Source: an uncultured Lentisphaeria bacterium
GTDB lineage: Bacteria > Verrucomicrobiota > Lentisphaeria > Oligosphaerales > Oligosphaeraceae
Length of the DNA: 64,000 nt
Assembly: GCA_934661755.1 (NCBI GenBank)
Contig: CAKUJM010000007.1
Coordinates: 1-64,000, forward strand
Direction of reading: 5' to 3'
The notes beneath the pieces are model-generated. The model was not told where the DNA came from. It ran no database searches and saw only the letters and a program-made list of their open reading frames with translations. Below are positions 28,323 through 39,343 of the stretch, in pieces (position 1 is the stretch's first letter; the number at the start of each line of letters is the position of its first letter). The position numbers and the translations under genes are program-made.

Positions 28323-29516
28323 TCATTTCACCCTCCAGACATAGTAACCGTCTGCACCATGTCGAAATGCCGACTGGTAGCCAATGACTTGTAGATCTTC
28401 AATAGTCTTGAAGCCTTCAAAGTCAAATACCTCGAATATCTTCGAGTAACTGGAGGCGTTGTCGGGACGCATCTCAATGAACAACCATTTCTTATCCTTT
28501 GCGTTATCAATATTGATGTCTTGTTGTTCGGCGACTTTCACTGGAAGGATATATAGATGGTGGTGTTCTATCTGGTCAAGTTGATCCTGCCCATGTGTCG
28601 TGCCAAAGACTGTTAATGCCTGCATAGCTCCGGGGAGGTCGAGCTGTTGTGTCATTCCTTTTTGGGGAATGGATTTGCCAATATGTTCCTGTGTGTTCTC
28701 CTGCGTCAGTTTTCTGATGAAGGCAACAAGGTACTGCCGGTTTTCAGTGTCGCAGTGCCGAAGGGGGAAAGCACCGATATTGATATCCTGGATGCTCTTG
28801 TAGAACTGTTGAGTTCCCAGTGATGCATTTCTCCCCTGTCCAGGATAGAGGGTATAGCCACCAATGACTTCTTTGCGCATGGGCGACTCCTGATTCTCGC
28901 GATAGTAAATGGCATCGCGGTAGCGATGCATTTGATTGATGGCATCATCGGGGGGCTGCTCGAATCCTGTGTCCTGTCCGTCGTTTTTAAGGCGATACTT
29001 GGCATCAAAGAGGTAGGTAAGGCGAATAGGTACATCAAGGAACTGCCTGGTCAGTTGAAGGACAATATCAGGCTTCTGAGCTACTCCGCTGGGAGCGACA
29101 GAAGTGGGAATGCCATCGGCATCCAAAGAGTCGGTCTTTGAGTTGTCGTAGAGTTCGGCAAGCTCTATGCCTCTTCGTTTGAACAGAATTCTCGAATTGC
29201 CGCCTTTGACCAAAGAACGGCTGAATTTTCCATTCAGTTCCTGACGGTTCAAATACTCAATTTCAAGATTACTTCCTTCCTGGCCAAACAATTCGCGGAC
29301 GATGTTCCTGACCTCAATGAAACACCAGATTTCGTAGAGTTCAGCAATGTTCTTCGTCTCCAGCGTAAACAGGCCGTTCTGGAGCGAATAGGATACTTTC
29401 AATAGAATATAGACTCGTGCCACGGTAGAATAGCCGGAAGCGCGTTGCAGAATGAGGGATTCTTGATTCATCCCTGTAAATTTCCCGACTGTCCTGAAGA
29501 ATGCATGCTTCGCCAA
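28323..29516 (-). pseudogene. C-terminal part of a McrC/DUF2357-type PD-(D/E)XK nuclease
   Basis: The frame gives 397 residues. Its start (LILQRASGYSTVARVYILL...IAELYEIWCFIEV) corresponds to an internal region of DUF2357 plus PDDEXK_7 proteins, which are usually much longer. The nuclease core is visible: KPD (148-150) and FDAKYRL (Asp171, Lys173), then INQMHRYRDAI and GGYTLYPG. Full-length relatives work with McrB-like AAA ATPases in modification-dependent restriction. No ATPase gene remains upstream, where the frame meets 66-bp tandem repeats and ssrA. It is therefore probably a truncated remnant, though an independent short form cannot be excluded. Confidence 0.6.
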
Positions 29517-29534
29517 TTTGTTTGCCGCGCTGGC

Positions 29535-29680
29535 GCGGCTCGGAACTGTCTGCCGCTCGCCCGGCTTCGTTCCGCCAGCTGCGCTGGACGCCGCGCAAGC
29601 GCGGCTCGGAACTGTCTGCCGCTCGCCCGGCTTCGTTCCGCCAGCTGCGCTGGACGCCGCGCAAGCGCGGCTCGGAACTA
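29535..29680. repeat. 66-bp tandem repeat (two full copies plus a partial)
   Basis: Units start at 29535, 29601 and 29667 with GCGGCTCGGAACT. The period is 66 bp and the full copies are nearly identical. Each unit contains AGCTGCGCTGG and GCGCAAGCGCGG, so it can fold back. It lies between the truncated nuclease and the 3' end of ssrA and marks the boundary where the AT-rich island meets the GC-rich chromosome. Confidence 0.88.
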
Positions 29681-29709
29681 CGCCGGGGCATCTTTAACAT
29701 TAAAGAAGA

Positions 29710-30061
29710 TGGTGGAGGCGCGGGGAGTTGAACCCCGGTCCTGGAAAAACTGCCCGGTGCTTTCTACACGCTTAGCATGGACTTGAGTCTTTTCCCGCCG
29801 CTTATGCGCCATGCCGACGACAACGGGAGCAGCAGATCTGTGACTTCTTGCTGGTGGCGCCCGATTGCCCGGCGCTCCTGGCCAGCCTGATGCTTGCGCC
29901 TCGACCCGTATCAGACGTCAGGGAGGAGACGTCACGGACTATGCCGCGAGTGCGTACTCAGTGTTCGCAGTTACTTTTTTGACCGATGATTTAGGAGGCC
30001 AACGATCATCCTCCGCGTGCTTACATCGTTCCGCTTCTTCAGTCGAAACCATTTCGCCCCC
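29710..30061 (-). ncRNA. ssrA: Transfer-messenger RNA (tmRNA)
   Basis: The 5' end GGGGGCGAAATGGTTTCGAC (from 30061) and the 3' end, with T-arm GGGGTTCAACTCCCC and terminal CGCCTCCACCA (to 29710), pair as a 7-bp acceptor stem with one G-U. The tag frame encodes ANTEYALAA followed by TAG (29968-29939), ending in the usual ALAA degradation signal. tmRNA with SmpB rescues stalled ribosomes and tags the incomplete protein. The gene is the one-piece type, 352 nt. Accessory genes accumulate directly beyond its 3' end, a well-known integration site. Confidence 0.97.
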
Positions 30062-30249
30062 AGTTTTCAAAGAGCATGCCGGCAACCAGATCCATGTTTC
30101 AGCATCGCCGCCGCAATCTGCCATAATATAATGCCATCCGTGAAGAACAGCGGCGCGCCCCGCCCGTCCGCATTCCCTTTGCCGAGGGGATGATGACGGC
30201 ATCTGGGCGGCGCGGGAGAGAGAGAGGTGGGGGAGGGGGTGTCCGCCCA
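30062..30249. promoter_or_regulatory. Candidate ssrA promoter region
   Basis: On the minus strand a TATATT box (complement of 30125-30130) lies about 65 bases upstream of the mature tmRNA 5' end. That would leave a short 5' leader for RNase P to remove. No clear -35 is visible. The remainder up to the carB stop holds nothing recognisable. Confidence 0.4.
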
Positions 30250-33200
30250 TTATGGCAGATGACGGTGGTATTCCTGGAGGCTGCAGACCTCCAGGCGTCC
30301 GCAGTCCTGCTGTTCGGCCAGCCCCTGGATTGCGGCGGCGGCGCCGGCGATGGTGGTGGTCACCGGAATTCCGGCGGCCGTGGCTCCGGAGCGCATCCTC
30401 GATCCGTCGGTGGCCTCGCTGGTATCGGCATCGGTGGTATTGATCACCCAGCTGATTTGCCGATCGCGGATCAGATCCAGCAGGTTCGGTCGGCCTTCGG
30501 AGAGCCGGAAAAGCGCGATGGGCTTCAGTCCGTTTTCCCACAGCAGGGTCGCGGTGCCGCGGGTGGCGTAAAGTCCGTACCCCAGCCGCGCCAATTCACG
30601 GGCCAGCCCCACCGCCTCCGCCTTGTCGGCATCCTTGACTGACAGGAAGATATTTCCGGAGGCCGGCAGGCGGCTTCCGGCGGCGAACTGGCTTTTGAGG
30701 TAGGCGATATTGACATCGCGGTCGATGCACATCACCTCGCCGGTGGATTTCATCTCCGGGGTCAAGGTGATGTCCACTCCGGGGAACTTGACGAACGGGA
30801 AGACCGCCTCCTTGACGGCATAGTACGGCAACTGCACCTCTTCGGTGAATCCCTGCTCCGGCAGCCTCTGCCCGATCATGCACAGCGCGGCCACTTCCGC
30901 CAGATGCACGCCGATGGCCTTGCTGACGAACGGGATGGTGCGCGATGCGCGGGGATTGACCTCGATCATGTAGATCTGTCCATCCTTGACCGCCAGCTGC
31001 ATGTTCATCAGGCCGCAGACATGCAGCGCCGAGGCGAATTGCCGCGCGTAGGCATGGATTTGATCCAGCACCTCTTCGGAGAGGCTTACCGGCGGGGTGA
31101 CGCTGGCGGAGTCGCCGGAGTGGCATCCCGCCGGCTCGACATGCTCCAGGATGGCCCCGACCACCGTCCGGCTGCCGTCCGAGACGCAATCCACATCCAA
31201 CTCCACGGCATTTTCGAGAAAGCGGTCAATCAGGATCGGCTTGCCCGGCGAGATGCGTGCGGCCTCATCGACGAACCGCCGCAACGACTCCTCGTGGCGG
31301 ACGACCACCATTCCGCGCCCCCCGAGCACGAAGCTGGGACGCACCAGCACCGGGAAGCCGATCCGGTGGGCGATCTCCATGGCCTCGTCCGGATTGGCGG
31401 CGATGCCGCTTGGCGGCTGCAGGATCCCGATCTGCGAAGACAGCTGCCTGAAGAAATCGCGGTCTTCCGCGCGGTCGATGTCGTCGGGCGAGGTCCCCAG
31501 GATATTGACTCCGGCCTCCATGAGCTGCCGGGCCAGGTTCAGCGGCGTCTGGCCGCCGAACTGCACAATGGCGCCGTCGCAATGTTCGCGGCGGTAGACA
31601 TGGATGATGTCCTCCAGGGTGAGCGGCTCGAAATAGAGCTTGTCGCTGGTGTCGTAGTCGGTGGAGACCGTCTCCGGGTTGGAGTTGACCATCACCACCT
31701 CGCAGCCGGCGCGGCGCAGGGCATACGCGGCGTGGCAGCAGCAGTAGTCGAACTCGATGCCCTGCCCGATGCGGTTGGGGCCGCCGCCCAGGACCATCAC
31801 GCTCTTCCGGCCGGGATGGGCGTCGGCACGGCCGCCGTGTTCGGCGTAGGTGCTGTAGTAATATGGGGTCCCGGCCTCGAATTCGCCGGCGCAGGTGTCC
31901 ACTTCGCAGTAATTGGGGGTGATGCCGCACTGGCTGCGGGCGTCGCGCACCTGGCTTTCACGGCAGCCCAGGATGAATGCGATCTGGCGATCGCTGAAGC
32001 CGAAGCGCTTTGCCTGCGCCAGCACTGCGGCGTTCTGGGCCAGGTGGGTTATATTTCCGGATTGCGCGATTTCATCCTCGAACGCCGCCAGTTCCGCGAT
32101 GTGGCGCAGGAAGTACAAGTCGATGCCGGTGAGGTCATGGACGCGTTCCAGCCCCCATCCCCTCCGGAAGGCCGCACGCACCGCGAAGATGCGTCCGGCC
32201 TGCGGGCGCGCCAGCGCCGAGGCCAGCTCCTCGTCGCCGGCCTCCTCGAATTCGGCGTCCTTGCCATCGGCGCCCAGTCCGGCACGGCCGGTTTCCAGGG
32301 AACGCAGCGCCTTCTGGAGGCTCTCCTTGAGATTGCGGCCGATGGCCATGGCCTCGCCGACCGACTTCATCTGGGTTCCCAGCGACGGATCCGCGCCGGC
32401 GAATTTCTCGAAGGTGAACCGCGGCACTTTGGTGACGACGTAGTCCAATGCCGGCTCAAAGCAGCTGGGCGTGGATCTGGTGATGTCGTTGCGGATCTCA
32501 TCCAGGGTGTATCCCACCGCCAGCCGGGCGGCGATCTTGGCAATCGGGAAGCCGGTCGCCTTGCTGGCCAGGGCGCTGGAGCGCGACACCCTGGGATTCA
32601 TCTCGATGATGATGCGCCGGCCATCCTCCGGATTGACCGCCCACTGGACATTGGAGCCGCCGGTTTCCACGCCGATCGCCTCCAGCACCCGGATGCTGTC
32701 ATCGCGCATGGCCTGGTACTCGCGGTCGCTGAGGGTCTGGATGGGGGCGATGGTGATGGAGTCGCCGGTATGCACTCCCATCGGATCGAGGTTTTCGATG
32801 GAGCAGACGATCACGCTGTTGCCGCGGCGGTCGCGCATCACCTCCATTTCAAATTCCTTCCAGCCGATCAACGACTCCTCGATGAGGACCTCATGGTTCA
32901 GGCTGGCGTCCAGCCCCCGCGCCACGATTTCGGCGAACTCGTCCTGGTCGCGGGCGATGCCGCCGCCGGTGCCGCCGAGGGTGAATCCGGGGCGGATGAC
33001 CAGCGGCCAGCTGCCGATGGTCTTGGCGATGGCCAGCGCCTCGTTCGGGGTGTGGGCGGATCCGGAACGCGGCAATTGCAGGCCGATCGACAGCATGGTC
33101 TCCTTGAATTGCTCGCGGTCCTCGGCACGGCGGATGGCGTCCGCGCTGGCGCCGATCAGCTCGATGCCGTGACGCCGGAGCGCTCCGGAGCCGTCCAGCT

Positions 33201-33501
33201 CCATCGCCAGGTTCAGCGCCGTCTGCCCGCCCAGCGTCGGCAGGATCGCGTCCGGGCGTTCACGGCGGATGATCTCCTTGAGGATGTCGCAGGTCAGCGG
33301 CTCGATGTAGGTGCGGTCGGCCAGCTCGGGATCCGTCATCACGGTGGCCGGATTGGAGTTGGCGAGGACGACTTCGTAGCCCTCGTGCTTGAGCACCTTG
33401 CAGGCCTGCACTCCGGAATAGTCGAACTCGCAGCCCTGGCCGATCACTATCGGACCGGCGCCAATGATCAGGATCTTCTTGATGTCGGTGCGCTTCGGCA
33501 T
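30250..33501 (-). CDS. carB: Carbamoyl-phosphate synthase large subunit
   Basis: A 1,083-residue protein built from two homologous ATP-grasp halves. It starts MPKRTDIKKILIIGAGPIVIGQGCEFDYSG, and the second half repeats VMVLGGGPNRIGQGIEFDYCC (near 555). Allosteric MGS-like domain at the C-terminus (about 940-1083). It makes carbamoyl phosphate for arginine and pyrimidine synthesis using ammonia channelled from CarA. It follows carA by 14 bp on the same strand. Confidence 0.97.
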   Translation of the reverse strand: MPKRTDIKKILIIGAGPIVIGQGCEFDYSGVQACKVLKHEGYEVVLANSNPATVMTDPELADRTYIEPLTCDILKEIIRRERPDAILPTLGGQTALNLAMELDGSGALRRHGIELIGASADAIRRAEDREQFKETMLSIGLQLPRSGSAHTPNEALAIAKTIGSWPLVIRPGFTLGGTGGGIARDQDEFAEIVARGLDASLNHEVLIEESLIGWKEFEMEVMRDRRGNSVIVCSIENLDPMGVHTGDSITIAPIQTLSDREYQAMRDDSIRVLEAIGVETGGSNVQWAVNPEDGRRIIIEMNPRVSRSSALASKATGFPIAKIAARLAVGYTLDEIRNDITRSTPSCFEPALDYVVTKVPRFTFEKFAGADPSLGTQMKSVGEAMAIGRNLKESLQKALRSLETGRAGLGADGKDAEFEEAGDEELASALARPQAGRIFAVRAAFRRGWGLERVHDLTGIDLYFLRHIAELAAFEDEIAQSGNITHLAQNAAVLAQAKRFGFSDRQIAFILGCRESQVRDARSQCGITPNYCEVDTCAGEFEAGTPYYYSTYAEHGGRADAHPGRKSVMVLGGGPNRIGQGIEFDYCCCHAAYALRRAGCEVVMVNSNPETVSTDYDTSDKLYFEPLTLEDIIHVYRREHCDGAIVQFGGQTPLNLARQLMEAGVNILGTSPDDIDRAEDRDFFRQLSSQIGILQPPSGIAANPDEAMEIAHRIGFPVLVRPSFVLGGRGMVVVRHEESLRRFVDEAARISPGKPILIDRFLENAVELDVDCVSDGSRTVVGAILEHVEPAGCHSGDSASVTPPVSLSEEVLDQIHAYARQFASALHVCGLMNMQLAVKDGQIYMIEVNPRASRTIPFVSKAIGVHLAEVAALCMIGQRLPEQGFTEEVQLPYYAVKEAVFPFVKFPGVDITLTPEMKSTGEVMCIDRDVNIAYLKSQFAAGSRLPASGNIFLSVKDADKAEAVGLARELARLGYGLYATRGTATLLWENGLKPIALFRLSEGRPNLLDLIRDRQISWVINTTDADTSEATDGSRMRSGATAAGIPVTTTIAGAAAAIQGLAEQQDCGRLEVCSLQEYHRHLP

Positions 33502-33515
33502 GGTCGCCGTCCTCC

Positions 33516-34619
33516 TTACGCTTGCTCGATCAGGTTGAGGAACTCCCGAAAGATGCCACGGGAGTCATGCGGCCCGGGCGCGGCCTCCGGGTGGTACTGG
33601 ACGCTGAATGCCGGCGCCTGGCGGTGCCGCACGCCCTCGACGGTGCCGTCGTTGAGGTTGATGCGGGTCATTTCCAATATGCCGGCCGGCAGCTGCGACA
33701 GCGCGTAATTGTGGTTCTGGCTGGTGATCTCGACTTCGCCGGTGAGCAGGTTGCGCACCGGGTGGTTGCAGCCATGGTGGCCGAATTTCAGGCGTCCGCA
33801 GGCGGCGCCGCAGGCCAGCCCCAGCAGCTGATGGCCCAGGCAGATCCCGAACAGCGGCACCTTCCCCAGCAGCTGGCGGATGTTCTCGATGGCGTAGGGC
33901 ATCGCCGAGGGGTCGGCGGGGCCGTTGGAGAGGAAGACGCCGTCCGGACACGCGGCAAGCACCTCGGAGGCCGCGGTGGCGGCCGGCACGATCTGCAATG
34001 ACATCCCGCAGGCGGACAGCTCCCGCAGGATGCCGCGCTTCACCCCGAAGTCATAGACGACGACGCGGCATTTTCCGCCTTCGCCCCAGCTGTAGCGATC
34101 CGGCGTTGTCACCAGCCGGGCGTAGTCCTGGCCGTCCAGGCCGCTCCACGACCGGGCGCGATCCACTGCCTCGTCCGGATCCATCGGCGCGCCGCCGGTG
34201 TGCAAATAGGCCTTCTGGACGCCGTGCTCGCGCAGCCGCAGGGTCAGGAAGCGGGTATCCACCCCCGCGATGCCGCCCTTGCCATGGCGGGACAGGAACT
34301 GCTCCAGGGACTCCTGCGACCGCCAGTTCGACGGCGCGTTGAGCTCCTGGACCACCAGCCCCTGCAGGAATACCCCGCGGGACTCGTCGTCCTCGGCGTT
34401 GCAACCGTAGTTGCCGACCTCCGGAACCGTAAGGGTGACGAATTGCCCGGCGTACGACGGGTCGGTCAGGATCTCCTGGTAGCCGGTCATGCCGGTGTTG
34501 AACACCGCCTCGCCGACGCAATCGACCGGGGCGCCAAAGCCGTAGCCGCGCAGGATGGTGCCGTCGGCCAGGGCCAGAAAGGCCTCGCGCGACCGCTGCT
34601 GTTGCCAATTGTAACTCAT
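33516..34619 (-). CDS. carA: Carbamoyl-phosphate synthase small subunit
   Basis: A 367-residue glutaminase subunit. It shows ALADGTILRGYGFG at the start, GMTGYQEILTDPSYAGQ, and the class I amidotransferase triad: Cys in FGICLGHQLLGLA, and His/Glu in FSVQYHPEAAPGPHDS. It hydrolyses glutamine to supply ammonia to CarB. ATG 34619 is chosen by family N-terminus; the frame is open far upstream but that part is unsupported. Divergent from glnN across a 348-bp regulatory region. Confidence 0.96.
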   Translation of the reverse strand: MSYNWQQQRSREAFLALADGTILRGYGFGAPVDCVGEAVFNTGMTGYQEILTDPSYAGQFVTLTVPEVGNYGCNAEDDESRGVFLQGLVVQELNAPSNWRSQESLEQFLSRHGKGGIAGVDTRFLTLRLREHGVQKAYLHTGGAPMDPDEAVDRARSWSGLDGQDYARLVTTPDRYSWGEGGKCRVVVYDFGVKRGILRELSACGMSLQIVPAATAASEVLAACPDGVFLSNGPADPSAMPYAIENIRQLLGKVPLFGICLGHQLLGLACGAACGRLKFGHHGCNHPVRNLLTGEVEITSQNHNYALSQLPAGILEMTRINLNDGTVEGVRHRQAPAFSVQYHPEAAPGPHDSRGIFREFLNLIEQA

Positions 34620-34730
34620 GATGGGGGACAATGAAGCTGCGGGATGAAAATTTGTCTTCTCGATGGCTGGTTGCGGTAGTAAAGCATAGCAAGAACAATG
34701 CCATTGGCGGAAAAATGGCATGTCGGCACG

Positions 34731-34797
34731 CGAATCCGTGGCGCTCCCGTGTCTTTTCCGGTTGGCCGGGCGCAAGGGAACCGGCTTCACGGATTCG
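34731..34797. repeat. Short degenerate member of the palindromic repeat family
   Basis: CGAATCCGTGG at 34731 and CTTCACGGATTCG at 34785-34797 form imperfect inverted arms like those of the 123-bp repeats (GAATCCGTGAAG / CTTCACGGATTC), but the central part is shorter and different. It lies in the carA-glnN divergent region. Confidence 0.5.
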
Positions 34798-34800
34798 GGA

Positions 34801-34849
34801 TTTACAATAAGTGTAAGCCATTCCACTCCCCGCTTACACAATTTGTAAA
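34801..34849. promoter_or_regulatory. Paired palindromic operators TTACA-N5-TGTAA between carA and glnN
   Basis: TTACAATAAGTGTAA (34802-34816) and TTACACAATTTGTAA (34834-34848) are two perfect TTACA-N5-TGTAA palindromes whose centres are 32 bp apart, about three helical turns. Together they also make an 18-bp inverted repeat (15 of 18 matches). They sit about 120 bp upstream of glnN and 180 bp upstream of carA, well placed for a dimeric repressor or activator of nitrogen genes. The binding protein is unknown. Confidence 0.7.
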
Positions 34850-34967
34850 TGACGGCAAAGCTGTTGCCAGCGGCAGTTTTGGCATGGCAATTGCTTTGCT
34901 GCCCGGCATCGAGTTTTTTTTTTTCGGAGCATCCCCTCCAACCCAGATACAGAAGGAATCCAGAACC

Positions 34968-37106
<2,139 letters not shown>

Positions 37107-37141
37107 TGCAAAAAGAACCTGAACCCTGAGGATTTACTCCA

Positions 37142-38182
37142 ATGCTAGAACTACTCTTGCCTGCCGGGTACAAGCCGGTGCTGGATGAACTGGAGACTGA
37201 GAAGGCGATCCGCAAGATCAAGAACCTCTTCCAGGAGAACCTCGCCTTCGAGCTGTCGCTGCAGCGGGTCACCGCCCCGCTCTTCGTCAAGGCCGGCACC
37301 GGAATCAACGACAACCTCAACGGCGTCGAGAAGCCCGTCTCCTTTGTGCTCAAGGATGCCGACGGCGTCACCGCGGAAATTGTCCACTCGCTGGCCAAAT
37401 GGAAGCGCATGAAGCTGGGCGCGCTCAAGACTGCCCCGGGGAAGGGCATCTACACCGACATGAACGCCATCCGTCCCGACGAGGAGGTCGACAACCTGCA
37501 TTCGTTCTATGTCGACCAGTGGGATTGGGAGAAGGTCGTCACCGCCCAGGACCGCAATCTGGACTACCTCAAGTCCACGGTGCGCCGAATCTACTATGCA
37601 ATCCGCCGCACCGAGGCGGCGATCACCGCGGACTATCCGCAGCTGAAGCCCTTCCTGCCGGAGGAGATCAAGTTCCATTTCACCGAGGACCTGGAAAAGG
37701 AGTTCCCGGAGCTGACCCCGAAGGAACGGGAAGACCGGGTCGCCCAGCGCGACGGCGCAGTCTTCATCATCGGCATCGGCGGCGCGCTGCCGATCTCCGG
37801 CAAGAAGCACGACGGACGCTCCCCGGATTATGACGACTGGTCGACGCCGTCCTGTCCGGGACACCATGGCCTCAACGGCGACATCGTGGTCTGGAACCCG
37901 CTGCTCAAACGCTCCTACGAAATCTCGTCGATGGGCATCCGGGTCGATCCCGCGGCGCTCAAGAAGCAGCTGGAGATCGAGGGGCAGACTGCGCGGCTGC
38001 AGTTGCAGTTCCACAAGGCGCTCATGGCGGGTGAACTGCCGCTGACCATGGGCGGCGGCATCGGCCAGAGCCGGCTGTGCATGCTCTTCCTCCAGAAGGC
38101 GCATATCGGCGAGATCCAATGCAGCATCTGGCCGGAAGCCATGCGCAAACAGTGCGCGGATCACGGCATCCCGCTGCTGTAG
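37142..38182 (+). CDS. asnA: Aspartate-ammonia ligase
   Basis: A 346-residue class II aaRS-like enzyme making asparagine from aspartate and free ammonia. Recognisable text: SLQRVTAPLFVKAGTGINDNLNGVE (about 38-62), VHSLAKWKRMKLG, GIYTDMNAIRPDE, VDQWDWEKV and the C-terminal GGGIGQSRLCMLFLQKAHIGEIQ. Length is typical. Lying downstream of glnN and beside carAB, it probably responds to nitrogen status. Confidence 0.95.
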   Translation: MLELLLPAGYKPVLDELETEKAIRKIKNLFQENLAFELSLQRVTAPLFVKAGTGINDNLNGVEKPVSFVLKDADGVTAEIVHSLAKWKRMKLGALKTAPGKGIYTDMNAIRPDEEVDNLHSFYVDQWDWEKVVTAQDRNLDYLKSTVRRIYYAIRRTEAAITADYPQLKPFLPEEIKFHFTEDLEKEFPELTPKEREDRVAQRDGAVFIIGIGGALPISGKKHDGRSPDYDDWSTPSCPGHHGLNGDIVVWNPLLKRSYEISSMGIRVDPAALKKQLEIEGQTARLQLQFHKALMAGELPLTMGGGIGQSRLCMLFLQKAHIGEIQCSIWPEAMRKQCADHGIPLL

Positions 38183-38230
38183 CCATATGGCCGGATGCGG
38201 CGGCTGCGGACACCCCTGCCCGCAGCCGCC

Positions 38231-38330
38231 GCATCCGTTTCCCTCCGTTTCCCTCCGTTTCCCTCCGTTTCCCTCCGTTTCCCTCCGTTTCCCTCCGTTT
38301 CCCTCCGTTTCCCTCCATTTCCCTCCATTA
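38231..38330. repeat. 10-bp tandem repeat (about 10 copies of CCCTCCGTTT)
   Basis: Ten tandem decamers run from 38231 to 38330; the last two carry CCATTT/CCATTA variants and degenerate CTCCGTT units follow to about 38357. One strand is almost pure pyrimidine. The array is immediately upstream of the probable argC -10 box. Copy number is likely variable between strains. Confidence 0.92.
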
Positions 38331-38357
38331 AACTCCGATAAGCTCCGTTCCCTCCGT

Positions 38358-38363
38358 TATATT
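38358..38363 (+). promoter_or_regulatory. Candidate argC -10 box
   Basis: TATATT, 35 bases before the argC ATG, directly after the pyrimidine decamer array. The -35 would fall inside the array, so its copy number could affect expression. Confidence 0.4.
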
Positions 38364-38398
38364 ATCCTGAAATCCCACCACTACCTTCCCAGTTCTTC

Positions 38399-39328
38399 AT
38401 GACCAGGATCTTCGTCGATGGCAGTGCAGGCACAACGGGCTTGCAGATACACGAACGGCTCAGCCGCCGCCGTGATCTTGTTGTTTTGCCCATAGACGAG
38501 GCATTGCGCAAGGATCCGCAGGAGCGTTCGCGGCTGATGAACGAGTCGGACGTGGTTTTCCTGTGTTTGCCGGACGCCGCCGCCGTGGAGGCGGCGAAGC
38601 TGGTGACCAATCCGCAGGTCTGCGTTATTGACACCTCGACTGCCCATCGGGTGGCGGAGGGCTGGACCTATGGCTTTCCGGAAATCGGGCGCCGGGACGC
38701 CATTGCGCATTCGCGCCGGATTGCCAATCCGGGCTGCCATGCCACCGGCTTCATCAGCATCGTCTACCCGCTGATTGCCTCCGGGGCATTGCCGTCGGAC
38801 GCCCTGTTGAGCTGTTTCTCCCTCACCGGATACTCCGGTGGCGGGAAGAAGATGATTGCCGAATACGAGGAGGCGCCTGCGCCGCCGCTGGCCGCGCCTG
38901 GGATCTATTCCCTGGAGCAGACGCACAAGCACCTGCCGGAGATGCAGAAGTTGTGCCGGCTGCTCCACAAGCCGCTGTTCTCGCCAATCGTCGCAAATTA
39001 TTACAAGGGGATGGCCACGACCGTGCCATTGCACCTGTCCCAATTCAAAGGCGCACCGACGCTCACCCGACTCCGACGGCTCTACTCCGACTTCTATGCA
39101 GGAGAGCCGCTGATCTCCGTCCGGATGGACGAGGTCGACAAGGCGGAGAAGCTCCATGGCAATGCCAAGGCCGGCACTGACGGCTTGCAGCTGGTCGTCA
39201 CCGGAAACGGCGAGCGCGTCACCATCACTGCGCTTTTCGACAACCTTGGCAAGGGCGCATCCGGCGCCGCCATCGAGAATATGAACATCGTGCTGGGACT
39301 GGAGCCGTCCTTCTGTCTGCGCCCATAA
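38399..39328 (+). CDS. argC: N-acetyl-gamma-glutamyl-phosphate reductase (type 2)
   Basis: A 309-residue type 2 ArgC. It has the NADP-binding start IFVDGSAGTTGLQIHERL, the segment VIDTSTAHRV, catalytic Cys113 in IANPGCHATGF and SLTGYSGGGKKMI. It reduces acetylglutamyl phosphate to the semialdehyde in arginine synthesis. First gene of argC-argJ-argB-argD. Confidence 0.95.
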   Translation: MTRIFVDGSAGTTGLQIHERLSRRRDLVVLPIDEALRKDPQERSRLMNESDVVFLCLPDAAAVEAAKLVTNPQVCVIDTSTAHRVAEGWTYGFPEIGRRDAIAHSRRIANPGCHATGFISIVYPLIASGALPSDALLSCFSLTGYSGGGKKMIAEYEEAPAPPLAAPGIYSLEQTHKHLPEMQKLCRLLHKPLFSPIVANYYKGMATTVPLHLSQFKGAPTLTRLRRLYSDFYAGEPLISVRMDEVDKAEKLHGNAKAGTDGLQLVVTGNGERVTITALFDNLGKGASGAAIENMNIVLGLEPSFCLRP

Positions 39329-39343
39329 CCGGGAATTTCTTCA

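Noticed and set aside
29535..29680. CRISPR array
   Set aside because: The 66-bp units are contiguous tandem copies with no unique spacers and there are no cas genes.
29939..30541. A 200-residue frame ending ANTEYALAA
   Set aside because: The end of this frame is the tmRNA tag reading frame; the rest crosses tmRNA structure and the carB end.
30904..33708. Very long open frame antisense to carB
   Set aside because: carB is an unambiguous gene on the other strand; long antisense frames are expected in GC-rich coding DNA, and the translation has no family features.
38231..38330. CRISPR-like or coding repeat
   Set aside because: Simple 10-bp tandem repeat without spacers; frames through it are low-complexity and lack context.
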